From Tissierellales bacterium (GTDB taxonomy: Bacteria; Bacillota; Clostridia; Tissierellales; Sedimentibacteraceae): DNA of 64,000 nucleotides. Positions 18,408 through 26,556 of the stretch are shown here, piece by piece. How positions within the stretch are numbered: the stretch's first letter is position 1; each line of letters begins with the position of its first letter. The stretch lies in assembly GCA_018433765.1 (NCBI GenBank), contig JAHDQO010000005.1, forward strand, positions 146,310 to 210,309. Reading direction: 5' to 3'. A model generated the notes under the pieces. It was not told the origin of the DNA, searched no databases, and saw only the letters and a program-made list of their open reading frames with translations. A program made the position numbers and the translations under genes.

Positions 18408-18524
18408 CTATTCGTCTAAAATTCCACTTCCTGCACCTGAGCCAGAAGCAATGCCGCATTCACATGCACAATCTTTAGGTTTTTCATTTTCAAAGTCTAC
18501 TACTTTTACATCAAAATTTTCCAT
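18408..18524 (-). CDS. RiPP precursor peptide, three-Cys core with Gly/Ser/Ala tail
   Basis: This is a 38-residue peptide preceded by an excellent SD, GGAAAGGAGGG, seven bases from the ATG. The N-terminal part (MENFDVKVVDFENEKPKD) is acidic and leader-like. The core starts with CACEC (Cys 19, 21, 23) and continues GIASGSGAGSGILDE to the stop. Alternating cysteines followed by small residues fit sactipeptide-like chemistry, where each Cys sulfur joins an alpha carbon of a later residue to give a nested hairpin. The adjacent SPASM maturase supports this. No GG leader cleavage motif is seen before the cysteines. I do not recognise the family. The alternative is that it is a ranthipeptide with beta or gamma links; only chemistry can tell. 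Confidence 0.82.
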   Translation of the reverse strand: MENFDVKVVDFENEKPKDCACECGIASGSGAGSGILDE

Positions 18525-18559
18525 GTTCTACCCTCCTTTCCTTCTCATTTTAAGTAAAC

Positions 18560-18604
18560 GTAAATGTCTGTAACCATTATAAAATAATGGTAAATGTATG
18601 TTAT
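18560..18604 (-). promoter_or_regulatory. Candidate promoter/operator of the RiPP operon
   Basis: Reading toward the precursor, TATAAT (18581-18576) lies inside the perfect palindrome ACCATTAT-AAA-ATAATGGT (18573-18591). Two direct repeats GTAAATGT (18560-18567 and 18590-18597) flank it at a 30-base distance. No good minus-35 is visible, which suggests dependence on an activator or another sigma factor. Transcription from here would give a leader of about 45 bases. Confidence 0.4.
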
Positions 18605-18860
18605 TTAATCTTTTGGAATTATAGAGTATTAATTAACAAAGCATGTCCAAAAAATTATACATTTTATAGTAAATATTAACAATAATAACATTTATACTAA
18701 ATTATATACATAATATTAAAATATATATAAAATAACAAAATATAATATATATGTAATTATTTACTATTATAACACAAAAAAGAAATTTTTCAACAATACA
18801 TATAAAAATTTTACATTAAGAACATAGCAGATTTTTTTTTATTTTAATGATACAATTATA
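18605..18860. other. Very AT-rich intergenic stretch, nothing recognised
   Basis: This divergent region between the RiPP operon and sbcD is almost only A and T (for example TATATATAAAATAACAAAAT around 18721-18740). It may act as upstream promoter DNA for either side. I see no gene, RNA or clear inverted repeat in it. Confidence 0.5.
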
Positions 18861-18879
18861 AATAAACGAAAAATAAATA

Positions 18880-18993
18880 ATGAGAAACAAGTAATAAGGA
18901 AGCTTTATTAACATAAAGCAATATAGTTAAAAAGTAGAGGTTGTTTAACTGTAATATTCCGTGTTTTTCCGTGCCCTTCCGTGGTTAATTAAA
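18880..18993 (+). repeat. Intergenic repeat modules before sbcD
   Basis: AATGAGAAACAAGTAATAAG is followed by the hairpin GCTTTAT-TAAC-ATAAAGC (18902-18919). The full three-part CCGTG module comes next at 18956-18990: TTCCGTG, TTTTTCCGTG, CCCTTCCGTGGTTAATTA. Confidence 0.75.
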
Positions 18994-19011
18994 TAGAAAG
19001 GAAATAAATTT

Positions 19012-20226
19012 ATGAAGATTTTACATACATCAGACTGGCATCTTGGTAAGCATCTTGAAGGAAAAGATAGAATAGAGGAACAAAAACTAATATTAGAAGA
19101 TATAGTGAAATTATCGGAACAAAACGATATAGATATAGTAATTATAGCAGGTGATATTTATGATTCATATAATCCTCCTGTTAAAGCAGAAAAATTATTT
19201 TTTGATACAGTGAAAGAGATAACCAAAAGTTATAAAACTATAGTCATAGCCATTGCAGGTAATCATGACAGTCCTGAAAAATTAACTGCTGCTAATTCAT
19301 TAGCTAAAGAACAGGGAATATTCATATTTGGAACAATAAACGATGAAATAGAAGAAACAAATTACGGAGATTTTCATATATACCAGCTAGATAAAGGTGT
19401 ACTCCAAGTGAAAAAAGAAAACGAGACATCAATAATTGCTCTACTTCCTTATCCAAGTGAGAAAAGAATAAATGAAGTTATTACTTGTTCTACAGAAGAT
19501 ACAGAAGAGCAGATTGATTATTCTCAAAAGGTTAATCAACTATTTAATAAAATGAGTAAATACTATAAAGAAGATACAATAAATTTTGCTGTTTCTCATT
19601 TATATGTTATAGGTGGAGAAGAGACGGACTCAGAAAGGGTATTGAATGTAGGAGGGAGTTTAGGAGTTAATAAAGCTCATTTACCAAGCAAAAGCCAATA
19701 TACAGCATTAGGTCATTTTCATAAACCACAAGTAGTATCTAATAAGAAATCAGCTTTTTATTCAGGATCAATCTTACAGTACAGCAGAAGCGAGATAAAC
19801 TATGCTAAGCATATTAAAATTGTGAAAATAAAAGCAGGTCAGAAAGCAGAAATTGAAAATAAATATTTAAACAATTATAAACCAATAGAATTGTTTAAAT
19901 GTAAATCTATTAGTGAAGCAATTGAAAAATGTGAACAAAACAAAAATAAATCAATTTGGGCATATTTTGAAATACAAACAGATAGAGTCCTTAATCAATC
20001 TGAAATAAAAAAAATGTACGAGCTGTTACCTAACATAGTAGAAATAAGACCAACATTTAATGACAGCATAGAAGATTCTGAAGAAATATTCCTAAAAGAA
20101 GATAATATATATGATATGTTTAAAGAATATTATAAAAAAACTTATGGTATAGAACCAGAAAAAGAAGTTCTCGACATGTTTAATGAAATTATAGATAAAT
20201 TAAATACAGAAACTAGTGAGGTGTAA
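19012..20226 (+). CDS. sbcD: Exonuclease SbcD
   Basis: This is the nuclease subunit of SbcCD, 404 residues. The phosphoesterase motifs appear in order: LHTSDWHLGKHLEG, AGDIYDSYNPP, AGNHDSPEKL, AVSHLYV and LGHFHKPQ, followed by the C-terminal capping domain. SbcCD cuts DNA hairpins and protein-blocked DNA ends in the cytoplasm. HTSDWHLGK is the classical SbcD start and separates it from the YhaO-like gene at 1.6 kb. The SD is GAAAGGAAATAAATTT. The stop is three bases before the sbcC ATG, so the two are one translational unit. Confidence 0.95.
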   Translation: MKILHTSDWHLGKHLEGKDRIEEQKLILEDIVKLSEQNDIDIVIIAGDIYDSYNPPVKAEKLFFDTVKEITKSYKTIVIAIAGNHDSPEKLTAANSLAKEQGIFIFGTINDEIEETNYGDFHIYQLDKGVLQVKKENETSIIALLPYPSEKRINEVITCSTEDTEEQIDYSQKVNQLFNKMSKYYKEDTINFAVSHLYVIGGEETDSERVLNVGGSLGVNKAHLPSKSQYTALGHFHKPQVVSNKKSAFYSGSILQYSRSEINYAKHIKIVKIKAGQKAEIENKYLNNYKPIELFKCKSISEAIEKCEQNKNKSIWAYFEIQTDRVLNQSEIKKMYELLPNIVEIRPTFNDSIEDSEEIFLKEDNIYDMFKEYYKKTYGIEPEKEVLDMFNEIIDKLNTETSEV

Positions 20227-20229
20227 ATT

Positions 20230-23133
20230 ATGAAACCCATCAGCTTAAAAATAGAAGGTTTGAACAGTTTTTCAGAAATGCAAACTATAGACTTTACAAA
20301 ATTAACTGAAAAAAGATTATTTGGTATATTTGGTCCAACAGGAAGTGGAAAGACAACAATACTTGACGGTATAACTTTAGCTTTATATGGAAGTATATCT
20401 AGAGGAAGCAGTGAGTTTATCAATTCAAACAAAAAATCAGCATATGTTAAATATGTATTTCAAATAGGTTTAGGCGAAAAAAGAAAAGAGTATTCAGTAG
20501 AAAGAACATTTAAGAAGAAAAAAAATTCAGATAAAGCACAGCACTATAAATCCATTCTCATAGAAATGGATAGAGATGACAAGGTACTAGCTGATAAAAA
20601 AACAGAAGTTGATGAGGAAATAATAAAAATATTAGGACTAACTAAAGATGATTTCACACGTTCAGTAGTTATACCACAAGGAAAATTTAGTGAATTTTTA
20701 AAATTGAAAAACAAAGAGAAAAGAAAAATGCTAGAAAGAATATTTAACCTGGAAAAATTTGGTCTAAAATTAACAGATGAAGTAAATAAACATAAAAGCA
20801 GAAATATAAGAGAAATAGAAAAAATAAATGCATCTTTAGAACAATATAAAAATGTTTCATCAGAAAAAATAGAGGAAAACATAAGACTTACAGATAAACT
20901 CAACAAAGAAAAAGAAGAAATAGGACATAAACTAGCTTATGTACAAAATGAAAAAAATCAAATACAGAAAATAAAATCAGAACTTGATGAATTGATTGAA
21001 ATAAGAATTAATCTAGAAGAACTTAAATTACAAGAGAAAAAATTAATGGAGCAAAAAGATATTGATAAAAGCAAACAATCAGAAATTGAAATCATATATG
21101 AAAAAAACAAAGAAGAAGTAAATTCATATGAATTAAAATTAAACCAGCTTTTCATAAGTTCAGAATACAGGAAAATTGTATTTGAATCATATAACTCAGA
21201 AAAACAAGTAAAAGAACTTATAGAAAAATATAAAATAATTAAATCCAAAAATAATAATTGTAAAAATAACATATTAAAAAACTATCAAAAAATTACAGAT
21301 ATAGAAAAAGCATTAATAGAAAAAAATGAAGAATTAAAAAATATAGTAAATAATATAAAAGATATAGAAGATAAAACAGAAGATAACAATTATTTTATAT
21401 CTTTAATGGAAAAAATAAATAATAAAGAAAAAGAATTTAATGATATAAAACAAATAAAAAAAGAGAAGACAGATATAGGAGAAAAGTTTAAAATATTATC
21501 AAAAAACATAAATGAAATTGTTATTGTAATAGATAAATTAAAAAAACAATACAAATTAAAAATAGAAGAATTTAATAAGAAAAATAATGAATATGAAAAA
21601 AATAAATTAGAAAATATATCTACTTTAATAGCGTCAAAACTCGAAAAAGGTAAACCGTGTCCTGTATGCGGTTCTATAGAACATCCCGGTATAGCAAATA
21701 TATTGCAGGAAAAAAACTATCAAAAATTAATTAGTGAAACAGAAAAAGATGTAAAAAATATAGACAAAGAATTAAATAAAATTCAGATAGAATTAATAGA
21801 AAAAAAACAATTAAAATCACAGTTAGATACTCAAGCAAATGAATTAATTAATAAAGAAAAATTACTAGAAGATAATGAAACAGTTGATATAGAGAAAATA
21901 AAAGAAGAACTAACAATACTAAAAAGTAGTTTTAAAACAAAAAAAGAAGAATCAGATATTTTAAGAAGAACTCATAAAGAATTAAAAATTAAAAAAGAGA
22001 ATTTAAGTCTTAATATAAACAATTTATCATTAGAAAAAGCAAAATTGGAAAAAGGTATTGAATATTATCAAAAAAGTCAATTAGAAAACAATATTGAGTT
22101 AGAAGAAATTAAAAAATTAGTAAAATACCATAATGATATATTAGAAAAAAATAAACAATCAAATAATATTGACAATTTTTATCAAGAGTATAAAAGAATT
22201 AATAGCAATGATAAATTTATGGAACAAATTCAGAAAAAGAAAAAGGAAACTGAACTAAAAATAGAAGATAATAATATTCAAAAAAATAAGCTGATTGAGA
22301 AACTGTCAAAATTAGCACAGAAAGAAGCAGTTATAAAAGTAAAAATTAAGTCTTTAGATACAAATAAACAATCATTAATGAATGATATACAAAATATGTA
22401 TAAAATTATAGAACAAGAAAAATCGATTAAAACTAGCGAAAAAGAATTATATGATATTACTATAAAAAAAGAAAACAAAATTATAGATAAAATTGATGAT
22501 TTAATGAAAAATAAAGAATTCTGCAATATGAAAATAGGCAGTTTAGCTAAAGAAATAAAAATATTAGAAAATGGTTTAATAAAAATATATGAGTTAACTA
22601 AAACTAAAAACGAAATAGAAAAAGAATTAGACATAGTTAACAAAATTCAAAATTTAATAAAGGGAGGTAGCTTTGTAGAGTTTGCTGCTCAAAAATATTT
22701 AAAATATATATCTTACGAGGCATCTAAAAGACTTAAAAATATAACAAATGAAAGATATGCTCTTGAGATAGATGAAGAAAGTAGTTTTATTATAAGAGAT
22801 GATTTTAATGGAGGAATGAGAAGAGAATGCAGCACTTTATCAGGTGGAGAAACTTTTCTTGTATCATTAGCTCTTGCCCTTTCCTTATCAAGCCATGTGC
22901 AATTAAAAGGAAAAATTCCACTAGAATTCTTTTTCCTTGATGAAGGTTTTGGTACATTAGATGATAACATACTAGAGCTAGTAATAGAGTCATTGGAAAA
23001 ATTAAATGAAGAGAAGCTTACAGTAGGAGTTATAAGTCATTTGAGCAAATTAAAAGATAGAATGCCCGTAAAACTTTTAGTAGAACCTGCACAAACTGGT
23101 ATTTCTGGTACAAAAGTTAGAATAGATTATTAG
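20230..23133 (+). CDS. sbcC: Exonuclease SbcCD ATPase subunit SbcC
   Basis: This 967-residue Rad50-like ATPase has Walker A GPTGSGKTT at residues 35-43, long coiled coils, and the zinc hook KPCPVCGSIEHPG with Cys477 and Cys480, which dimerises the arms. The C-terminal head has LSGGETFLVSLALALSLS, Walker B FFFLDEGFGTLD and the H-loop GVISHLSKL. It works with SbcD in hairpin cleavage and replication repair. The ATG comes three bases after the sbcD stop, and GTGAGGTGTAA supplies the SD. Unlike the YhaN-like gene at 2.7 kb it has the hook and no membrane helix, so the window encodes two different Rad50-like machines. Confidence 0.95.
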   Translation: MKPISLKIEGLNSFSEMQTIDFTKLTEKRLFGIFGPTGSGKTTILDGITLALYGSISRGSSEFINSNKKSAYVKYVFQIGLGEKRKEYSVERTFKKKKNSDKAQHYKSILIEMDRDDKVLADKKTEVDEEIIKILGLTKDDFTRSVVIPQGKFSEFLKLKNKEKRKMLERIFNLEKFGLKLTDEVNKHKSRNIREIEKINASLEQYKNVSSEKIEENIRLTDKLNKEKEEIGHKLAYVQNEKNQIQKIKSELDELIEIRINLEELKLQEKKLMEQKDIDKSKQSEIEIIYEKNKEEVNSYELKLNQLFISSEYRKIVFESYNSEKQVKELIEKYKIIKSKNNNCKNNILKNYQKITDIEKALIEKNEELKNIVNNIKDIEDKTEDNNYFISLMEKINNKEKEFNDIKQIKKEKTDIGEKFKILSKNINEIVIVIDKLKKQYKLKIEEFNKKNNEYEKNKLENISTLIASKLEKGKPCPVCGSIEHPGIANILQEKNYQKLISETEKDVKNIDKELNKIQIELIEKKQLKSQLDTQANELINKEKLLEDNETVDIEKIKEELTILKSSFKTKKEESDILRRTHKELKIKKENLSLNINNLSLEKAKLEKGIEYYQKSQLENNIELEEIKKLVKYHNDILEKNKQSNNIDNFYQEYKRINSNDKFMEQIQKKKKETELKIEDNNIQKNKLIEKLSKLAQKEAVIKVKIKSLDTNKQSLMNDIQNMYKIIEQEKSIKTSEKELYDITIKKENKIIDKIDDLMKNKEFCNMKIGSLAKEIKILENGLIKIYELTKTKNEIEKELDIVNKIQNLIKGGSFVEFAAQKYLKYISYEASKRLKNITNERYALEIDEESSFIIRDDFNGGMRRECSTLSGGETFLVSLALALSLSSHVQLKGKIPLEFFFLDEGFGTLDDNILELVIESLEKLNEEKLTVGVISHLSKLKDRMPVKLLVEPAQTGISGTKVRIDY

Positions 23134-23294
23134 AAACCTAATAAAAGATTAATAACTGTCTAATTAATTTTTAATAAAAATATTGTATTCTTATGATATT
23201 GAAATAAATATTAGCTACTATTAGAAATAACAACATATAATTATAATTTATTAACTATCAACTAAAATTAATGAAATGGTTAGGAGGAGTTTAA

Positions 23295-23525
23295 ATGAAT
23301 AGAAAACTATATAAAAATCCTGCAAAAAAGAAAATAGCTGGTGTATGTCAAGGATTTGCTGAATACTTTGATATAGATCCAACCATTGTTAGAGTAATAT
23401 GGTTTATAATTTCATGGTTTTATGGAATAGGTATAGGTATTTATATATTACTATGGATAATACTACCTGACAAAGAAGAAGCTATAGGAGTAATAGATAA
23501 GGATGAAACTTTTTATAAGAAATAA
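23295..23525 (+). CDS. PspC-domain small membrane protein
   Basis: The 76-residue protein is almost entirely one PspC domain: LYKNPAKKKIAGVCQGFAEY, then DIDPTIVRVIWFI, and a membrane helix GIGIGIYILLWIILP. PspC proteins sense or respond to envelope stress, and stand-alone forms are frequent in Firmicutes. GGAGGAG lies five bases upstream. It is monocistronic, with a terminator shared with the convergent murC. The 161-base gap before it has a TTATTAACTATCAACTA repeat phrase but no other feature I can support. Confidence 0.88.
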   Translation: MNRKLYKNPAKKKIAGVCQGFAEYFDIDPTIVRVIWFIISWFYGIGIGIYILLWIILPDKEEAIGVIDKDETFYKK

Positions 23526-23578
23526 TATTATCAGAAAAAATAAAAAGTCTTTGAAAAACTTAAAATTCAATATATGTT

Positions 23579-23621
23579 AAATTGAGTAAGCTTAATGTAA
23601 TAATTTTGGCTTACTCAATTT
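23579..23621. terminator. Bidirectional terminator between the pspC-like gene and murC
   Basis: A 13-bp stem AAATTGAGTAAGC / GCTTACTCAATTT encloses a 17-base loop; TTATT follows on the plus strand. It lies between the two convergent stop codons. Confidence 0.8.
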
Positions 23622-23658
23622 TATTAACAATGAATTTTGATTTATCTATAGCTTAACT

Positions 23659-25005
23659 CTATTTTTTTATATATTCCATAACTTTATAAACACTACCTGC
23701 TCCAACAGTTAAAACAGTATCATTAACAGATATATTATTTTTAGCAATTTCGGCGGCTTTTTCTAAGCTGTCAGTATAAATACTATTTATGCCTAAAGAT
23801 TTCATCTTTTTAACAAGATCTTTTGAATGAACAAGACCTGTATCTTTTTCTCTTGCAGGATAGATGTCTATTACAATGGCTAAATCAGATAATTCAAATG
23901 ATTTAGCAAACTTATCTAGAAGCGAATAAGTTCTAGAAAAAGTATGAGGTTGAAAAATAGTTATTATTTTTCCCTTTGTATGATTTTTTGCAGTAGTTAA
24001 AGTTGCATTTATTGCCGTTGGGTGATGAGCATAATCATCAATCAATAAAGCATTATTATAATTACCAATTACCTCATATCTTCTTTTAACACCTATAAAA
24101 GAATTAAGTCCGTCAATAATTTCATTAGAACTTACATTAAGACAAAGACATGCAGTAATTGCAGCAAGAGAATTTAGTATATTATGCATACCAAATACTT
24201 TCAACTCAATATTTTTAATTTCTTTGTTTTTATAAACTACCGTATAACATGGATATGGAGTATAATGCAAATCTTTAATATGTACATCAGAATTATCATC
24301 AAGTCCATAAGTAACTATATTACAATCTAAATCGTTAAATAAATGTGTATACTTATTATTAACAACAAGAGTGCCTGAACTGGTAATTTTATTTCCAAAC
24401 TGTTTAAAGGCCAATTCAATATCAGTTATGTCTTTATAATAGTCAAGATGATCTTCATCTATATTCAAAATTACACCTATAGTTGGATTGAACTTTAGAA
24501 AATTTCTTTTATATTCACAAGCCTCAGTTATTAGGCAGTGATTACTTCCGATTCTTGTATTTCCTCCAATATTAATAAAATCTCCTCCAATTAAAATTGT
24601 AGGATCTAAATTAGTTTTTGTTAATATAGATGACACCATACCCGTAGTTGTTGTTTTGCCATGAGTACCAGAAATTGCAATTGTTTCAGAATAATCACTC
24701 ATTAATTTCCCTAAAAATTGTGCTCTATCCATTACATCTATATTTAATTCTTTAGCTCTAATATATTCAGGATTATCTCCATTAATTGCAGAAGTATATA
24801 CTACTAAATCACAATCTTTAATGTTTTCTTTGTTGTGGCCAATATAGATAGTAGCACCTTTATTTCTTAAATTTTGTACCAATTCTGAATTATTCATATC
24901 AGAACCAGAAACTGTAAAACCTTTATCAAGTGAAATTTCAGCTAACCCGCTCATGCTTATGCCGCCAATTCCAATAAAAAATATATGATTATAATTATTA
25001 AACAT
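23659..25005 (-). CDS. murC: UDP-N-acetylmuramate--L-alanine ligase
   Basis: This ATP-dependent ligase adds L-Ala to UDP-MurNAc, the first amino acid of the peptidoglycan stem. It has HIFFIGIGGISMSGLAEI at the start, the P-loop ISGTHGKTTTTGMV near residue 106, CEYKRNFLKF, NIDEDHLDYY and DDYAHHPTAINAT. With the ATG at 25005 it has 448 residues, typical for MurC. An upstream in-frame ATG at 25017 directly abuts AAAGGA and is unlikely to be used. It stands alone, opposite to its neighbours. Confidence 0.95.
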   Translation of the reverse strand: MFNNYNHIFFIGIGGISMSGLAEISLDKGFTVSGSDMNNSELVQNLRNKGATIYIGHNKENIKDCDLVVYTSAINGDNPEYIRAKELNIDVMDRAQFLGKLMSDYSETIAISGTHGKTTTTGMVSSILTKTNLDPTILIGGDFINIGGNTRIGSNHCLITEACEYKRNFLKFNPTIGVILNIDEDHLDYYKDITDIELAFKQFGNKITSSGTLVVNNKYTHLFNDLDCNIVTYGLDDNSDVHIKDLHYTPYPCYTVVYKNKEIKNIELKVFGMHNILNSLAAITACLCLNVSSNEIIDGLNSFIGVKRRYEVIGNYNNALLIDDYAHHPTAINATLTTAKNHTKGKIITIFQPHTFSRTYSLLDKFAKSFELSDLAIVIDIYPAREKDTGLVHSKDLVKKMKSLGINSIYTDSLEKAAEIAKNNISVNDTVLTVGAGSVYKVMEYIKK

Positions 25006-25216
25006 AAAAAAATACATTCCTTTCTAAAAACTAAACTAGCAAAATTATAAAAATTAGTTTTTCTCTTATACTTAAGTTGATAATTAAAGAGTTTTTGATG
25101 TTATAAACAAATATATTTAAATTTCAAATTTTTATTTCATTTTATCTTTTTAATTATATCACAGCGTAAGTTGAGCATGCAATTTTTTTGTATTTTTATA
25201 TTTGTAGTAAAATTAC

Positions 25217-25261
25217 TTGAAAAGCACGAACAATTAATGTATAATTACCATAAAATATTCG
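25217..25261 (+). promoter_or_regulatory. purR promoter with PurBox-like operator pair
   Basis: TTGAAA (25217-25222), 17 bases and TATAAT (25240-25245, with an upstream TG) form a strong sigma-A promoter. CGAACAATT (25227-25235) and the inverted AAATATTCG (25253-25261) lie 17 bases apart, the arrangement known for PurR-binding PurBox pairs in Bacillus (CGAA cores). This suggests that PurR represses its own gene. Confidence 0.6.
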
Positions 25262-25276
25262 CATGAGGTGAATGTT

Positions 25277-26101
25277 GTGCAGAAGTTTAGAAGAAATCAA
25301 AGAATAGGTGCATTAATGAAGATATTTGCAGAAAGACCTAATCATGTCTTTTCATACAACTATTTTTCAGAACTTTTTAATGCAGCTAAGTCTACAATAA
25401 GTGAAGACATTGTGATTATAAAAGAATTAGTTAAGAAATTTGAATATGGAAATATAGAAACCATCTCTGGAGCTGCTGGAGGTGTAGTTTTTGTACCTTA
25501 TTTAAGCTTAAAAGAAACAGAAGAAATATTAACTAGACTTTGCAGTATTTTTTCCCAAAAGGATAGAATAATTCCTGGAGGGTATATGTATATGACGGAC
25601 ATATTTAATAATCCGTACATAGTTACTAATATTGCTAAAGTAATAGTTTCGAATTTTAGAAATAAAAAAATAGATTATGTAGTTACAGTAGAAACTAAAG
25701 GAATTCCCATTGCAATTATGACAGCACAAAAACTTGATATTCCTTTTGTTGTTATTAGAAGAAATAATAAAGTAACAGAAGGTGCAACATTAAGTATAAA
25801 TTATGTTTCAGGATCTTCAGAAAAAATTCAGACTATGTCACTTTCGAGAAAAGCATTAAAAGAAGGTTCTAAAGTTTTAATTGTGGACGATTTCATGAAA
25901 GGTGGAGGTACTGCTAAAGGTATAACAGATTTGATGGAAGAATTTAGAGTAAAAGTTGAGGGAATAGCAGTTGTAGTTTCAACTAAAAATCCCATGAATA
26001 AACTTATAGAAAATTATCTTCCACTCTTAATACTAGAAGATATAAATGAACAAAAACAAACCATAAGAATAAAACCCAATAGTCGATTGCTTAAAATTTA
26101 A
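25277..26101 (+). CDS. purR: Pur operon repressor PurR
   Basis: The 274-residue cytoplasmic regulator has an N-terminal winged helix (KFRRNQRIGALMKIF.. then FSELFNAAKSTISEDIVIIK), closely like Bacillus PurR. A phosphoribosyltransferase-like domain follows, whose PRPP loop reads VLIVDDFMKGGGTAKG near residue 200. It binds paired PurBoxes and is released by PRPP. GTG at 25277 is chosen because GAGGTG lies six bases before it and the protein then begins (M)QKFRR; the GTG at 25268 overlaps that SD. It heads the conserved purR-spoVG-glmU-prs block. A PurBox-like pair in its own promoter suggests autoregulation. Confidence 0.92.
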   Translation: MQKFRRNQRIGALMKIFAERPNHVFSYNYFSELFNAAKSTISEDIVIIKELVKKFEYGNIETISGAAGGVVFVPYLSLKETEEILTRLCSIFSQKDRIIPGGYMYMTDIFNNPYIVTNIAKVIVSNFRNKKIDYVVTVETKGIPIAIMTAQKLDIPFVVIRRNNKVTEGATLSINYVSGSSEKIQTMSLSRKALKEGSKVLIVDDFMKGGGTAKGITDLMEEFRVKVEGIAVVVSTKNPMNKLIENYLPLLILEDINEQKQTIRIKPNSRLLKI

Positions 26102-26141
26102 ACAAAAATAGAAAAAAATACAAAAAAATTTAATAGTTTCT

Positions 26142-26170
26142 TTGCATTTTTGTTAAATATGTAGTAAAAT
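26142..26170 (+). promoter_or_regulatory. Sigma-A promoter for spoVG
   Basis: TTGCAT (26142-26147), 17 bases and TAAAAT (26165-26170) are well spaced. In Bacillus spoVG uses sigma-H; no clear sigma-H site was recognised here. Confidence 0.55.
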
Positions 26171-26212
26171 GAAATAAATGGACATAATTTACCGGGGGAA
26201 GGTGGTGAAACC

Positions 26213-26482
26213 ATGCAAATCACTGACGTAAGAGTGAGGAAAATCAACTCAGAAGGTAAAATGAAAGCAATCGTTTCTGTAACCTTTGATGACTGTTTTG
26301 TGGTACATGATATAAAGATCATCGAGGGACAAAATGGCCCATTTATTGCTATGCCAAGTAGAAAAATGCCAGATGGAGAATTTAAGGATATAGCACATCC
26401 AATAAATACTGATACAAGGGCATTAGTTCAGGAAGCAGTATTCAAGGCTTATGAAGAAAAGCGGACAGAAGATGACGAATAA
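26213..26482 (+). CDS. spoVG: Septation/regulatory protein SpoVG
   Basis: The 89-residue protein is full length and highly conserved: [20 protein letters not shown], then [17 protein letters not shown], and [20 protein letters not shown]. SpoVG is a small RNA- and DNA-binding regulator that affects septation and sporulation. GGGGGAAGGTGG precedes the ATG. It lies upstream of glmU as in Bacillus, with a terminator hairpin in between that probably lowers read-through. Confidence 0.97.
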   Translation: MQITDVRVRKINSEGKMKAIVSVTFDDCFVVHDIKIIEGQNGPFIAMPSRKMPDGEFKDIAHPINTDTRALVQEAVFKAYEEKRTEDDE

Positions 26483-26498
26483 AATCAATCTGTCAGCT

Positions 26499-26525
26499 AA
26501 GGGTCTTTATTAAGACCCTTTTTTT
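26499..26525 (+). terminator. Terminator or attenuator between spoVG and glmU
   Basis: AAGGGTCTT / AAGACCCTT with a TATT loop is followed by TTTTT. The glmU start is only 32 bases downstream and no separate promoter is obvious, so partial read-through is likely. Confidence 0.88.
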
Positions 26526-26556
26526 ACGGTTACCAAAAAAATTCCGGAGGTAATAA

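Noticed and set aside
18587..18682. Second small plus-strand ORF opposite the RiPP promoter
   Set aside because: About 30 codons, no ribosome site, AT-rich random composition and no Cys-rich or leader-like pattern.
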